Below are positions 48,945 through 57,185 of a stretch of 61,169 nucleotides of DNA, one piece after another. Under the pieces are notes generated by a model, which was given only the letters and a program-made list of their open reading frames with translations, did no database searches and was not told the DNA's origin. Source of the DNA: Actinomycetota bacterium (GTDB lineage Bacteria > Actinomycetota > Geothermincolia > Geothermincolales > RBG-13-55-18); assembly GCA_028697145.1 (NCBI GenBank), contig JAQVFR010000002.1:1-61169 (forward strand). Direction: 5' to 3'. Both the position numbers and the translations under genes were made by a program. Numbering within the stretch: the stretch's first letter is position 1; each line of letters opens with the position of its first letter.

Positions 48945-50132
48945 TTATCTCCAGTTCGCCTTGTCCAGCACCGCCACAATGGAGCCGTTGATGAAACCCT
49001 GCTCGGTGTGGACCAGCCCCACCGCGGCGCCTTGTCTCTGGCGCTCGCCCGCCTCGCCCCGGAGCTGGCGCACGATCTCCACGAACTCCAGCAGGGGGGT
49101 CACGTAAGCGGGGTGGCCCAGCGAGAGCCTGCCGCCGCTGGGGTTGATGAGTACCTCGCCGCCGTGGGTGGTGCGCCCCTCCGCGATTGCCGCCGGCGCT
49201 TCGCCCGGGGCGAAGAAACCCAGCTCTTCGTACATCATGGGCTCCATGCCGGCGAAGGCGCCGTAGACCTCGGCCACGTCGATGTCGGCGATGGCGTAAC
49301 CGCTCTCCTCCAGCGCGCCGTGCGCCGCCCTGCCCACGCAGGGAAACCTGGATATCTCCCCCCGGTAGGGGACGAAACTGGTGGCGTCGTGCGCCTCGCG
49401 CATTCCCGCCACGCGCACCGCCCGGCCGTCGCCGCGCGCAAGTTCCTCGCCAACCAGCACCACCGCCGCCGCGCCGTCGTGCATCTCCGAACTCTCGTGG
49501 CGGTGGATGGGAGGTGTGAGCACCTTGCTCCCCAGCACCTCTTCCACCGTCAGGGGTTCCGAGTAAGCCGCCTGCGGGTGCCGCAGGGCGTGCTCGCGCA
49601 AGAGAACCGCAACGCGCGCGATATCCTCCGCGTCGATGCCGTGCAGGTGCATATACCTCTGGATCGCCATGGCGTAGAAGGGAAGGGGGCTGATCACCCC
49701 GTAAGCCGCCTGGTATGAGTCATAGAGGGAGTTGGCCGCCTTGATGAGATGGAAGTGGCCGACGATGTCGCCCCGTATCTGTCGGGGCGGCACCTCCCTC
49801 TGCGCGGCGAAGACCAGGCATGACTTGATCTTGCCCCCCTGGATACGGTCGCGCGCTATATGCACCGCGACCGAGCTGGAGTTGCCGCCGCTGTCGACAT
49901 CCAGCATGAGACCGCATTCGATGCCCAGACAGTCTGCCATCCTCTGGGAGATCATCTTGCGCGTGCCGGACATGTATCCGTGGGGGGTAGAGATCAAACC
50001 ATCCACCCGGGAGGGCAGGAGGCCCGCGTCCCGCAGCGCCTCGGCGCACACCCGCACCCCCATGTCGTGCGGGTCGCGCTCGTGCCACCCGATATCGGTC
50101 ATGGCCACGCCGACGATGAACGCTGCAGCCAA
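48945..50132 (-). CDS. Thiolase-fold protein with missing nucleophilic cysteine; possible aldolase
   Basis: 395 residues of the SCP-x thiolase-like family. The normal nucleophile region (...CaSG...) reads MLDVDSGGNSSSVAV at about residues 76-90, so no cysteine is present. The C-terminal loops NPSGGRLSLGHPA and TEQGFINGS keep the fold's other marks. Related enzymes that work with DUF35 partners, such as the steroid side-chain aldolase Ltp2 with ChsH2, catalyse retro-aldol cleavage rather than thiolysis. A similar role with the downstream DUF35 protein is an inference. The start is TTG at 50132 with AAAGGA upstream. Confidence 0.8.
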   Translation of the reverse strand: MAAAFIVGVAMTDIGWHERDPHDMGVRVCAEALRDAGLLPSRVDGLISTPHGYMSGTRKMISQRMADCLGIECGLMLDVDSGGNSSSVAVHIARDRIQGGKIKSCLVFAAQREVPPRQIRGDIVGHFHLIKAANSLYDSYQAAYGVISPLPFYAMAIQRYMHLHGIDAEDIARVAVLLREHALRHPQAAYSEPLTVEEVLGSKVLTPPIHRHESSEMHDGAAAVVLVGEELARGDGRAVRVAGMREAHDATSFVPYRGEISRFPCVGRAAHGALEESGYAIADIDVAEVYGAFAGMEPMMYEELGFFAPGEAPAAIAEGRTTHGGEVLINPSGGRLSLGHPAYVTPLLEFVEIVRQLRGEAGERQRQGAAVGLVHTEQGFINGSIVAVLDKANWR

Positions 50133-50204
50133 GCGGTTATCCTTTCTCGTCTAGGGGAATTATATACTTGACCATTTGCCATTTACAGCGGGAGGGTGAT
50201 CGAC

Positions 50205-51611
50205 ATGGGAGGTTCGCGCAGACTGGTGGTAATCGGCGGGGTCGCGGGCGGAGCCACTTTCGCCTCCAAGGCGCGGCGCTGCTGCCCCGACGCGGAGATC
50301 GAGATATACGACCAGGACGAGTTCATATCCTACGCCGGCTGCGGTCTTCCTTATTTCATCGGGGGACACAGCCCCAACTGGCGCAGGCTGCTGGCGAGGA
50401 TGCCGGACGAGTTCGAGTCCCGGCAGAACATACGCGTCTTCCTGCGCCACCGCGTGAATTCCATCGACACGGAGAACAAGACCATACGCGTCGCCGACCT
50501 GGAAGGGGTGAGCGAGTCCTCCATACCCTACGACACGCTGGTCATCGGGACGGGAGCGGCGCCCGTCGTCCCGCCCCTGTGGGGCAAGGACCTCGACGGC
50601 GTCTTCGTGCTGCGCTCCCTGACCAACGCCCTGGAGATGAAATCTTTCATAGACCTGCAGGCGCCGCACCGGGCGGTCATCGTCGGCGCGGGCGCCATCG
50701 GGCTGGAGATGTGCGAGGCCTTGAGGCGGCTGGACATGGAGGTGCACCTGGTGGAGCTGGCTGAGCAGGTACTCCCCCCTATGGATGCTGACCTGGCCTC
50801 CCAGGTGGCGTCGCAGCTGGAGAGAAACGGGGTGACGCTGCACCTGGGGGCAGAAGTCAAAGGCCTGCACGGCGGTGAGGGAACGGTCACCGGGGTGAGC
50901 GCCGGAACGGAGGAGATAGAAACGGATATGGTCCTTCTCTCCATCGGGATAAAGCCCGCCAGCGCGCTCGCTGAAAAAGCGGGGGTAGAACTGGGGGCCA
51001 GGGGCGCCATCAGGGTGGACGAGCGCATGCGCACCAGCGCACCGGATGTCCTGGCCTGTGGCGACTGCGCCACCACCCGTAACCTGGTCACCGGCGCGGA
51101 GAGCTGGATGCCCATGGGCTCCACGGCCCGCAAACAGGCACGCGTAGCCGCGGAGACGGTTGCGGGGAACGAATCGGCCTTTCCCGGCACCCAGGGGACG
51201 TTCATCCTCAAGGCCTTCGACGTGAGCGTGGGAAAGACCGGGCTCAGCACCCAGGAGGCCTCCGCGGCGGGATTCGACGCCGAGAGCGTCGACGTCGAGG
51301 ACTCCTCCCGGCCTGGATATTACCGCGGCGGGGGCGATATCACGCTGCGGGTGACCGTGGACAGGGCTTCCGGCCGCGTGCTCGGGGCGCAGGCGGTGGG
51401 CGACTACGAGGCCGTCGTGGACAAGCGCCTGGACATCATGGCCACCGCCGTGAGGGGAGGGCTTACCGTCACCGACCTCTCCTTCCTGGATCTGGCCTAT
51501 GCGCCTCCATACTCCCACCCCTTCGACCTGCCCGTCATCGCCGGCAACCTGGCGGAAGCCAGGATAATGGGTAAAGAATGTTCGTGCAGCGCGGAGGGGC
51601 TCGAGGACTAA
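50205..51611 (+). CDS. CoA-disulfide reductase / NADH-oxidase-like flavoprotein
   Basis: 468 residues from the ATG at 50205 (GGAGGG eight bases before it); a GTG at 50196 is too near the site. It has an FAD-binding GGVAGG turn, a redox cysteine C46 in SYAGCGLPYFIGG, an NAD(P)H-binding GAGAIGLEMCEAL turn and the C-terminal dimerisation domain (HPFDLP). The single active-site cysteine is that of CoA-disulfide reductases and Nox enzymes. Roles in CoA-thiol balance, peroxide reduction or sulfur/polysulfide reduction are possible. It is divergent from the thiolase-fold gene over a gap of 72 bases. Confidence 0.85.
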   Translation: MGGSRRLVVIGGVAGGATFASKARRCCPDAEIEIYDQDEFISYAGCGLPYFIGGHSPNWRRLLARMPDEFESRQNIRVFLRHRVNSIDTENKTIRVADLEGVSESSIPYDTLVIGTGAAPVVPPLWGKDLDGVFVLRSLTNALEMKSFIDLQAPHRAVIVGAGAIGLEMCEALRRLDMEVHLVELAEQVLPPMDADLASQVASQLERNGVTLHLGAEVKGLHGGEGTVTGVSAGTEEIETDMVLLSIGIKPASALAEKAGVELGARGAIRVDERMRTSAPDVLACGDCATTRNLVTGAESWMPMGSTARKQARVAAETVAGNESAFPGTQGTFILKAFDVSVGKTGLSTQEASAAGFDAESVDVEDSSRPGYYRGGGDITLRVTVDRASGRVLGAQAVGDYEAVVDKRLDIMATAVRGGLTVTDLSFLDLAYAPPYSHPFDLPVIAGNLAEARIMGKECSCSAEGLED

Positions 51612-51680
51612 GCAGGTATTTTACGATACGTACACGTGCCAGGCCATGCCGCAGGATGCGTCATGGCGCTGGACACTGCC

Positions 51681-51722
51681 GCGCCGCCCTGCGGGCGTCG
51701 CTGTCGCTTACGCGATGCAATG
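51681..51722. repeat. Short palindromic repeat, type C copy 2
   Basis: GCGCCGCCCTGCGGGCG then TCGCTTACGCGATGCA; nearly matches 34342-34380. It lies in the gap between two convergent genes (51612-51749) and may work as a shared 3' hairpin. Confidence 0.6.
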
Positions 51723-51749
51723 GTGCATGCGGGCGTGGTAAGAAATGCG

Positions 51750-52457
51750 TTATTTCTTAATAGCGGTGATGATGCGGTAGCCGAAATCATGCGGGGGGAC
51801 ATTGATGACCTCGAACCGGCCCAGGCCGGCGGCGGCCAGGTGTTCCCTCCATACCTCATCGCTGGTGAAGTACTCTCCTTCCTCCCTGATCACGGCGGGG
51901 ATGTCCCCGATGTGCAGGAGCGCAGTCTCCAGGGCGCCGTGGTCGATGTCGTAAAGGGATTTTCCCACCATCTTGACGATGATGTCCTTGCAGCGCTCGG
52001 GATCGTCGATGGGGCCGGTCACGTCCGAGAACATATCGGTGTAGACGAGCCGCCCTCCCGGTTTGAGGACCCTGGCTATCTCCGCGGCGCATACAGACCT
52101 CTCGGAAGGCGGCACGTGGTGCAGGGCGAGGTTGGACACCATGCAGTGGACGTAATCGGAGGGCACGGGCATCCGCACCGCCGTTCCCACCGCGATGTGC
52201 ACGTTGGGCGAGTCCGCGAACCTGTTAACGCTGGTCTCCACCATGCGCTCCGAAGGGTCCAACCCGTATATCTCTGCATCCGGGTACAATTCGGCAATAC
52301 GCGCTATGAGGGTCCCGGAGCCGCATCCTAGATCGAGCACCCGCTTGCGGTTGGCATCTCCCATGAGCTCTATCATGATGCGCATAGCGTCCGCGTACAT
52401 GGGGTCCTTGGCGAAGAGGGTGTCGTAGTCCCCCATGTAATCGTCCCAGTAACCCAT
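51750..52457 (-). CDS. SAM-dependent methyltransferase
   Basis: 235 residues from the ATG at 52457 (GAGGAGG upstream). It is a class I Rossmann methyltransferase with motif I VLDLGCGSGTLIARI, motif II YGLDPSERM and motif post-I PVPSDYVHCMVSNLALHHV. The N-terminus DDYMGDYDTLF and the C-terminal cap are typical of small-molecule methyltransferases. It follows glpD at a distance of 10 bases on the same strand, so the two are probably cotranscribed. The methyl acceptor is not known; a lipid or quinone would suit the neighbour. Confidence 0.8.
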   Translation of the reverse strand: MGYWDDYMGDYDTLFAKDPMYADAMRIMIELMGDANRKRVLDLGCGSGTLIARIAELYPDAEIYGLDPSERMVETSVNRFADSPNVHIAVGTAVRMPVPSDYVHCMVSNLALHHVPPSERSVCAAEIARVLKPGGRLVYTDMFSDVTGPIDDPERCKDIIVKMVGKSLYDIDHGALETALLHIGDIPAVIREEGEYFTSDEVWREHLAAAGLGRFEVINVPPHDFGYRIITAIKK

Positions 52458-52467
52458 ATGCGCCTCC

Positions 52468-54117
52468 TCAAGCGTTCTTATAGGAACGCGACAACTCCAC
52501 CACGCGGCGGTATTCCTCCACCTGTCGCCCCTTCTCCTCTGCGTCCCATCCCAGCTCCGCGCCCAGGAGGTCCGCCACCCTCTCCGCGCACCCCAGTCCC
52601 TGCTCGCGATCCTCGTAGTAGATGAGGCTGCGCCGCACCATGTAGTCACTGAGGCTCACCACCATCTCCTCGCGGGCGGAATATACCACCTCCGCCTCGA
52701 TATAGGGGATAGCGTCCCCCAGCCTCTCCGCCAGGGAGCCGCCCTCCGCGAGCAGGGCAAGGACCCGCACCGCTCCCGTCCCCAGGTGCTGCAGTTTCGA
52801 GACGATGTCGTCGTCCAGGCGCAGTTCCCCCGCCATCCTCTCCAGGCGCTTGCGGAAGTCCCCGCCGTCTACCCCGAACACCGGCGCCTTCCTGGTGGTG
52901 CATCTCGCCGCCCGCACACCGAAGCGCTCCTCCAGGCGCCTCGCTGCCAGGTCCACCAGCTCCTGTGCCATGGAACGCGCGGTGGTGAGCTTGCCCCCCG
53001 CGATGGAGATGAGCCCCGAGTGGCTCTCGTAGATGCTGTGCTCGCGCGAGACCTGGCTCTCCTTCACGTCCTTTCCGCCACCCTCAACCACCAGGGGGCG
53101 CAGGCCGGCGTAGGTGCTGATGACGTCGTCCGGGGCGAGATGCGCGCCCGGAAGAGTGCGGTTGGCCGCGTCCAGGATGTACTGTACGTCCTCCCGGGAG
53201 GCGCTGATGGTGTCGTAGTCACCGTCGTAATCGGTGTCGGTAGTGCCGATGAGAGCGTAATCACCCCAGGGGATGAGGAACATCAGGCGCTCGTCGGCGG
53301 GCGAGATGATAGGCAGGGCGTTGGTGGCCCGCGCCCTCTCCCAGGGTACGATGACGTGGGCGCCCTTTGTGGGGCGCAGCTTGGGCGAGGCCTCGGGATC
53401 GTCCATGTGGCATATGGCGTCGGTCCAGGGTCCGGTGCAGTTGAGCACCACCTTGGCCTCGATGTCGAACTCCTTCCCCCCGACTTCGTCGCGCACCCTC
53501 GCCCCGCGGGCCTTGCCCTCCTCGCTCAGTATGTCCAGGACGCGGGTATAGCTGAGGCAGCAGGCCCCCTCCAGGTTGGCGGACTGCACGTGCGACAGGG
53601 TGAGGCGCGCGTCATCGGTGGAGCAGTCGTAGAACTGGCCTCCGCCCGTGAGGCGTTCGCTGTCCAGCTCCGGCTCGACCTCCAGGATACGCTTGGGCCC
53701 GTGCAACTGGTGGTTCTGCACGTTGCGGAAAAGGGCCAGGAAGTCGTACAGCCACAAACCCATGGCGATGATGAAGAGAGGGTTCTTGTCCCCCTTATAC
53801 ACCGGGAACATAAAGGACTGCGGCCACACCACGTGGGGCGCGTTGAGGAGCAGGCGCCGCCTCTCCCGGCAGGCCTCGAAGACCAGCTTGAAGTCGAACA
53901 GCTCCAGGTAACGCAGCCCGCCGTGCACCAGTTTGGACGAGCGTGAACTGGTCCCGAAGGCCCAGTCGTTCTTCTCCACGATGGCGGTGGAAAGCCCTCT
54001 GCGGACCGCGTCACGCGCGGCGCATGCGCCGGTTATCCCCCCTCCTACGATGAGGACGTCGAAGACCTTTCCCTGGGCCCGCTCGATGTCTTCCTTTCTC
54101 TGCTGCGATGAGAACAT
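52468..54117 (-). CDS. glpD: Glycerol-3-phosphate dehydrogenase
   Basis: 549 residues. FAD-binding is at DVLIVGGGITGACAARDAV and the family stretch FGTSSRSSKLVHGGLRYLE follows. The C-terminal helical domain (about 395-549) belongs to the GlpD/GlpA type. The protein oxidises glycerol 3-phosphate to dihydroxyacetone phosphate and passes electrons to quinone at the membrane. The start is ATG at 54117, with AAGGAG upstream. No glpK or glpF lies nearby. Confidence 0.9.
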   Translation of the reverse strand: MFSSQQRKEDIERAQGKVFDVLIVGGGITGACAARDAVRRGLSTAIVEKNDWAFGTSSRSSKLVHGGLRYLELFDFKLVFEACRERRRLLLNAPHVVWPQSFMFPVYKGDKNPLFIIAMGLWLYDFLALFRNVQNHQLHGPKRILEVEPELDSERLTGGGQFYDCSTDDARLTLSHVQSANLEGACCLSYTRVLDILSEEGKARGARVRDEVGGKEFDIEAKVVLNCTGPWTDAICHMDDPEASPKLRPTKGAHVIVPWERARATNALPIISPADERLMFLIPWGDYALIGTTDTDYDGDYDTISASREDVQYILDAANRTLPGAHLAPDDVISTYAGLRPLVVEGGGKDVKESQVSREHSIYESHSGLISIAGGKLTTARSMAQELVDLAARRLEERFGVRAARCTTRKAPVFGVDGGDFRKRLERMAGELRLDDDIVSKLQHLGTGAVRVLALLAEGGSLAERLGDAIPYIEAEVVYSAREEMVVSLSDYMVRRSLIYYEDREQGLGCAERVADLLGAELGWDAEEKGRQVEEYRRVVELSRSYKNA

Positions 54118-54425
54118 CGTCTCTCAACTCCTTCTCCTGCCGCGCAGGCAACTATTTCCATACCGTCGCAGATTTTCAGCATCTCACAACAAGTATATAT
54201 AGTTTATTGCGCTGCCGACAGGGCAGGTCATCCCGGCGTCGGTCCCACCGGCCTTGCGCCGTGAAGCCATGTGCGACCCTCCCCTGGGAAGCAGGAGGGA
54301 TAGCTATTATAATGTCCGTTATCGGGCAGACTGCGCCGCACAGGGACCTGACATACTCCTGCCAGAGCAGGGCGCTGGAACCGCGCAGGGGACGTACAGG
54401 ATATCTGGATCCGGGAGGAGAAAAG
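54118..54425. other. Divergent promoter region between glpD and thiM
   Basis: 308 bp. It contains an AT-rich patch (54195-54209) likely for the glpD side and TATTATAATG at 54304-54313, possibly a -10 region toward thiM. I looked for a TPP riboswitch (CTGAGA and the ACCTGATCTGGATAATGC block) and did not find it. Confidence 0.5.
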
Positions 54426-55241
54426 ATGGCGAAGGGATTCGAGGCGGAAGGTTTCCTGATGGAGAGGCTGGAGTGGATCGAAGCCCACAAGCCCCTCGTC
54501 CACCATATCACCAATTTCGTGGTCATGAACGAGACGGCCAACGCTACCCTTTGCCTGGGAGCTTCACCAGTCATGGCCCACGCCGTCGAGGAGGTAGAGG
54601 AGATGGCCTCCCAGGCCTCAGCGCTGGTCATCAACATGGGCACGCCCTACCCGGACCTGGAGAAGGCCATGCTGGCGGCGGGAAAGGCCGCCAACCGCGC
54701 CGGCGTGCCCGTGGTCTTCGACCCGGTGGGAGCGGGGGCGACCTCCTACCGCACCCGCATCGCCAGGCAGCTCCTGGACGAGGTGCGCTTCGCCGCCATA
54801 CGCGGCAACGCGGCGGAGATGGGGGTCCTCGCGGGCGTGGAGGCGGAGATACGCGGGGTGGATTCCCTCTCCGTCGGCGGGGACGTCGCGGAGATCGCCG
54901 CCGGACTGGCCTCCGCGGCGGGCTGCGTTGCCGCCGTCACCGGCGAGGTGGACGTGGTGAGCGATGGCGAGCGTACGGCCCGCGTCTATAACGGGCACGC
55001 CCTCCTGGGAAAGGTGACCGGAACGGGGTGCATGGCCACCACCGCCGTCGGCGTATTTCTGGCCTCGGGGGAGCCCTACCTGGAGGCGACCGCGGCCGCC
55101 CTGGCACTGTTCGGGCTGGCGGGAGAGAAGGCGGCGGGGACGTCAGGCAGACTGCCGGGAAGCTTTCACGTGGAGCTTTACAACACCCTTTACGAGGTCA
55201 GCGCGTTCCGCAAACTCAAGGGCATCAGGATAGAGTTGTAG
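54426..55241 (+). CDS. thiM: Hydroxyethylthiazole kinase
   Basis: 271 residues from the ATG at 54426 (GGGAGGAG upstream). Motifs are PLVHHITNFVVMNETANATLCLGASPVMA, VFDPVGAGATSYRT, IRGNAAE and the anion-hole GTGCMATTAVG. These belong to the ribokinase-like ThiM family. It phosphorylates the thiazole alcohol for thiamine salvage. No other thi gene lies in the window, so it acts as a stand-alone salvage enzyme. It is followed by the convergent mnmA gene. Confidence 0.92.
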   Translation: MAKGFEAEGFLMERLEWIEAHKPLVHHITNFVVMNETANATLCLGASPVMAHAVEEVEEMASQASALVINMGTPYPDLEKAMLAAGKAANRAGVPVVFDPVGAGATSYRTRIARQLLDEVRFAAIRGNAAEMGVLAGVEAEIRGVDSLSVGGDVAEIAAGLASAAGCVAAVTGEVDVVSDGERTARVYNGHALLGKVTGTGCMATTAVGVFLASGEPYLEATAAALALFGLAGEKAAGTSGRLPGSFHVELYNTLYEVSAFRKLKGIRIEL

Positions 55242-55322
55242 TGACGAGGTCAATACTCCGTCCATAACTCCGGTACGTTACTTGCATGATCCTTGCAGGC
55301 GAGATGCCGGTATCCGAGATCA

Positions 55323-56447
55323 TCATCTGTTGAGGCCTGGCCCTCGATGTGGAGAATGGAGGGCTGACCCCATGATGACCCCGCCGCCGAGGACTTCCTC
55401 CCCGCGGTAGAGCACGGCATGCTGGCCTGGAGTCAGGGCCCATACCCTGCGCTCGAAGGAGAGCTCGAAGGCTCCCTCCGACGCCTCCACCCGGCACGAC
55501 CGGGGATCGGTGTTATAGCGCACCATAGCCTCTGCTCCGAACCGCTCCGCCGGGGGGGCGCCCTTGATCCAATGGCTGTCCTCAGCCCGCAGCCACGTTC
55601 CCGGCACCTCCTCCCGGTTCCCCACGATCACCGCCCGCGTGCCGGGCTCCAGGGCCGTAACGAAAAGGGGGTGATGCGCGGAGACGCCGAGGCCCCTCCT
55701 CTGCCCCACGGTGTAGAAAGCGATCCCGGGGTGCTCGCCCAGCCTCCTCCCGCTGGTATCGAGGACCGGGCCCGGCGCCGCGGACTCGGGATAATGCCGG
55801 GACATGAAATCGCGGTAGCCTCCCCCGCAAAGGAAGCAGATCTCCTGGCTCTCCTCCAGCCCGGAGAAGGTCATGCCCAGCGACGAAGCCGCCTTTCGCA
55901 CCTCCCCCTTTGACCTCTCGCCGTTGGGAAAGATGCAGCGCGATAGCTGCTCCAGCTCCAGGCCATAGAGGGCATACGACTGGTCTTTCTCCCGCTCCGT
56001 GGCCCTCATGAGGGTATGGGCGCCCGCTTCGTCAAGGCAGACGCGGGCGTAATGCCCTGTAGCCACGGCGTCGGCGCCCAGCTCGTCCGCCGTCTCGACC
56101 AGGGTGGGGAACTTGATCCTTCGGTTGCACTCCACGCAGGGATTGGGGGTGCGCCCGCGCAGGTAGTCCCGGGCGAACAGCTCGACCACCAGCGACCTGA
56201 AACGCTCCCTGAGGTCGATCACCGTGTGCTCTATCCCCAGCCTCTCGGCGGCCGCGGCGGCCGCCTCCAGCGCGAGGAGGGAGCAGCGTGCGGGCCGGCC
56301 CGCGGCGGTTGCAGGCGGGGCATCCTCCCACATGCGGAAGGTCACCCCCATGACGCGCCACCCCGCATCCATCAGGGCGGCGGCTGCCATGGAGGAATCC
56401 ACCCCGCCGCTCATGGCCACCACGACGCTCCCGTACCGTCCTTCCAT
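55323..56447 (-). CDS. mnmA: tRNA-specific 2-thiouridylase
   Basis: 374 residues. The PP-loop SGGVDSS is at residues 13-19, the first catalytic cysteine is in NPCVECN (about 99-103) and the second in EICFLC (about 200-205). The tRNA-binding GQRRGLG and the C-terminal beta-barrel are present. It installs the 2-thio group at wobble uridine 34 of tRNA Lys, Glu and Gln, using sulfur delivered by a cysteine desulfurase. The start is ATG at 56447. The gene is monocistronic in this window. Confidence 0.93.
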   Translation of the reverse strand: MEGRYGSVVVAMSGGVDSSMAAAALMDAGWRVMGVTFRMWEDAPPATAAGRPARCSLLALEAAAAAAERLGIEHTVIDLRERFRSLVVELFARDYLRGRTPNPCVECNRRIKFPTLVETADELGADAVATGHYARVCLDEAGAHTLMRATEREKDQSYALYGLELEQLSRCIFPNGERSKGEVRKAASSLGMTFSGLEESQEICFLCGGGYRDFMSRHYPESAAPGPVLDTSGRRLGEHPGIAFYTVGQRRGLGVSAHHPLFVTALEPGTRAVIVGNREEVPGTWLRAEDSHWIKGAPPAERFGAEAMVRYNTDPRSCRVEASEGAFELSFERRVWALTPGQHAVLYRGEEVLGGGVIMGSALHSPHRGPGLNR

Positions 56448-56592
56448 GTCTCCATTATAAGCGTGGACGCCGCGGCATGGACTTGCCTTGTTATGAGCGA
56501 GGAAGGAAGGTTAACGTCCATCCTTGACATGGCGGTCAGCGTTAAGTATCTTGTGAAAACGGCCGATTATTTGGCAGGAGCAAATATTAGCA

Positions 56593-57051
56593 ATGGCAAG
56601 GATAAACGACCCCGAACTCGAAGGCTACACCCAGGAGCTGTGGGATACGGTCATGCGTATCATCCACAACTTCCGCACCGGCATGGGGGTATGGGAGGAA
56701 CTCGGCCTCACCTTCCCCCAGTCCATGCTCCTGCTCGAGCTGCACAGGGGCGGAAAGCTCAACATGGGGGAACTTTCCCAGCGCCTGCATATCACACAGG
56801 GGGTAGCCACGCGCATGGTGGACCTGTTGCTGGAAAAGGGGCTGATGGAAAGGGGCAGGGACGAGGAGGACCGGCGCGTTGTGCTGGTATCCCTCTCGAG
56901 AAAAGGGGCGCGCATAGCGCGGCAGATCGAGGAGCACAACCGCAGCAGGATCGGCGACTTTCTGGCCGCCGTCCCCGAGAAGGAGAGGTACTACTTATTG
57001 GAGTTCCTGAAGAGATTGCAGGAGCAATTCGAAAAGGAAGATACTGCTTGA
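56593..57051 (+). CDS. MarR-family transcriptional regulator
   Basis: 152 residues with a winged helix: LNMGELSQRLHITQGVATRMVDLLLEKGLMERGRDEEDRRVVLVSLSRKG, including the DxRR wing. The C-terminal helix is long and basic. It lies 134 bases upstream of an RND/MMPL-type transporter in the same direction, the usual arrangement for a MarR regulator controlling an exporter. GGCAGGAG is 12 bases before the ATG. Confidence 0.85.
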   Translation: MARINDPELEGYTQELWDTVMRIIHNFRTGMGVWEELGLTFPQSMLLLELHRGGKLNMGELSQRLHITQGVATRMVDLLLEKGLMERGRDEEDRRVVLVSLSRKGARIARQIEEHNRSRIGDFLAAVPEKERYYLLEFLKRLQEQFEKEDTA

Positions 57052-57185
57052 ATTCCTTGCCCGCGAAGGGATATCGCGCAGGATGAAGCGAGCGCGACCG
57101 GACCAAGGACGGGTTGTCGCCGTTTACGAGCAGGTCGCACAGGACAGGCTGGATCGGTTGAGTCGGAAAGTGGGGTTTTGACGCA

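Noticed and set aside
54118-54425. TPP riboswitch upstream of thiM
   Set aside because: The conserved CTGAGA and the ACCTGATCTGGATAATGC block are missing. No similar fold was evident.
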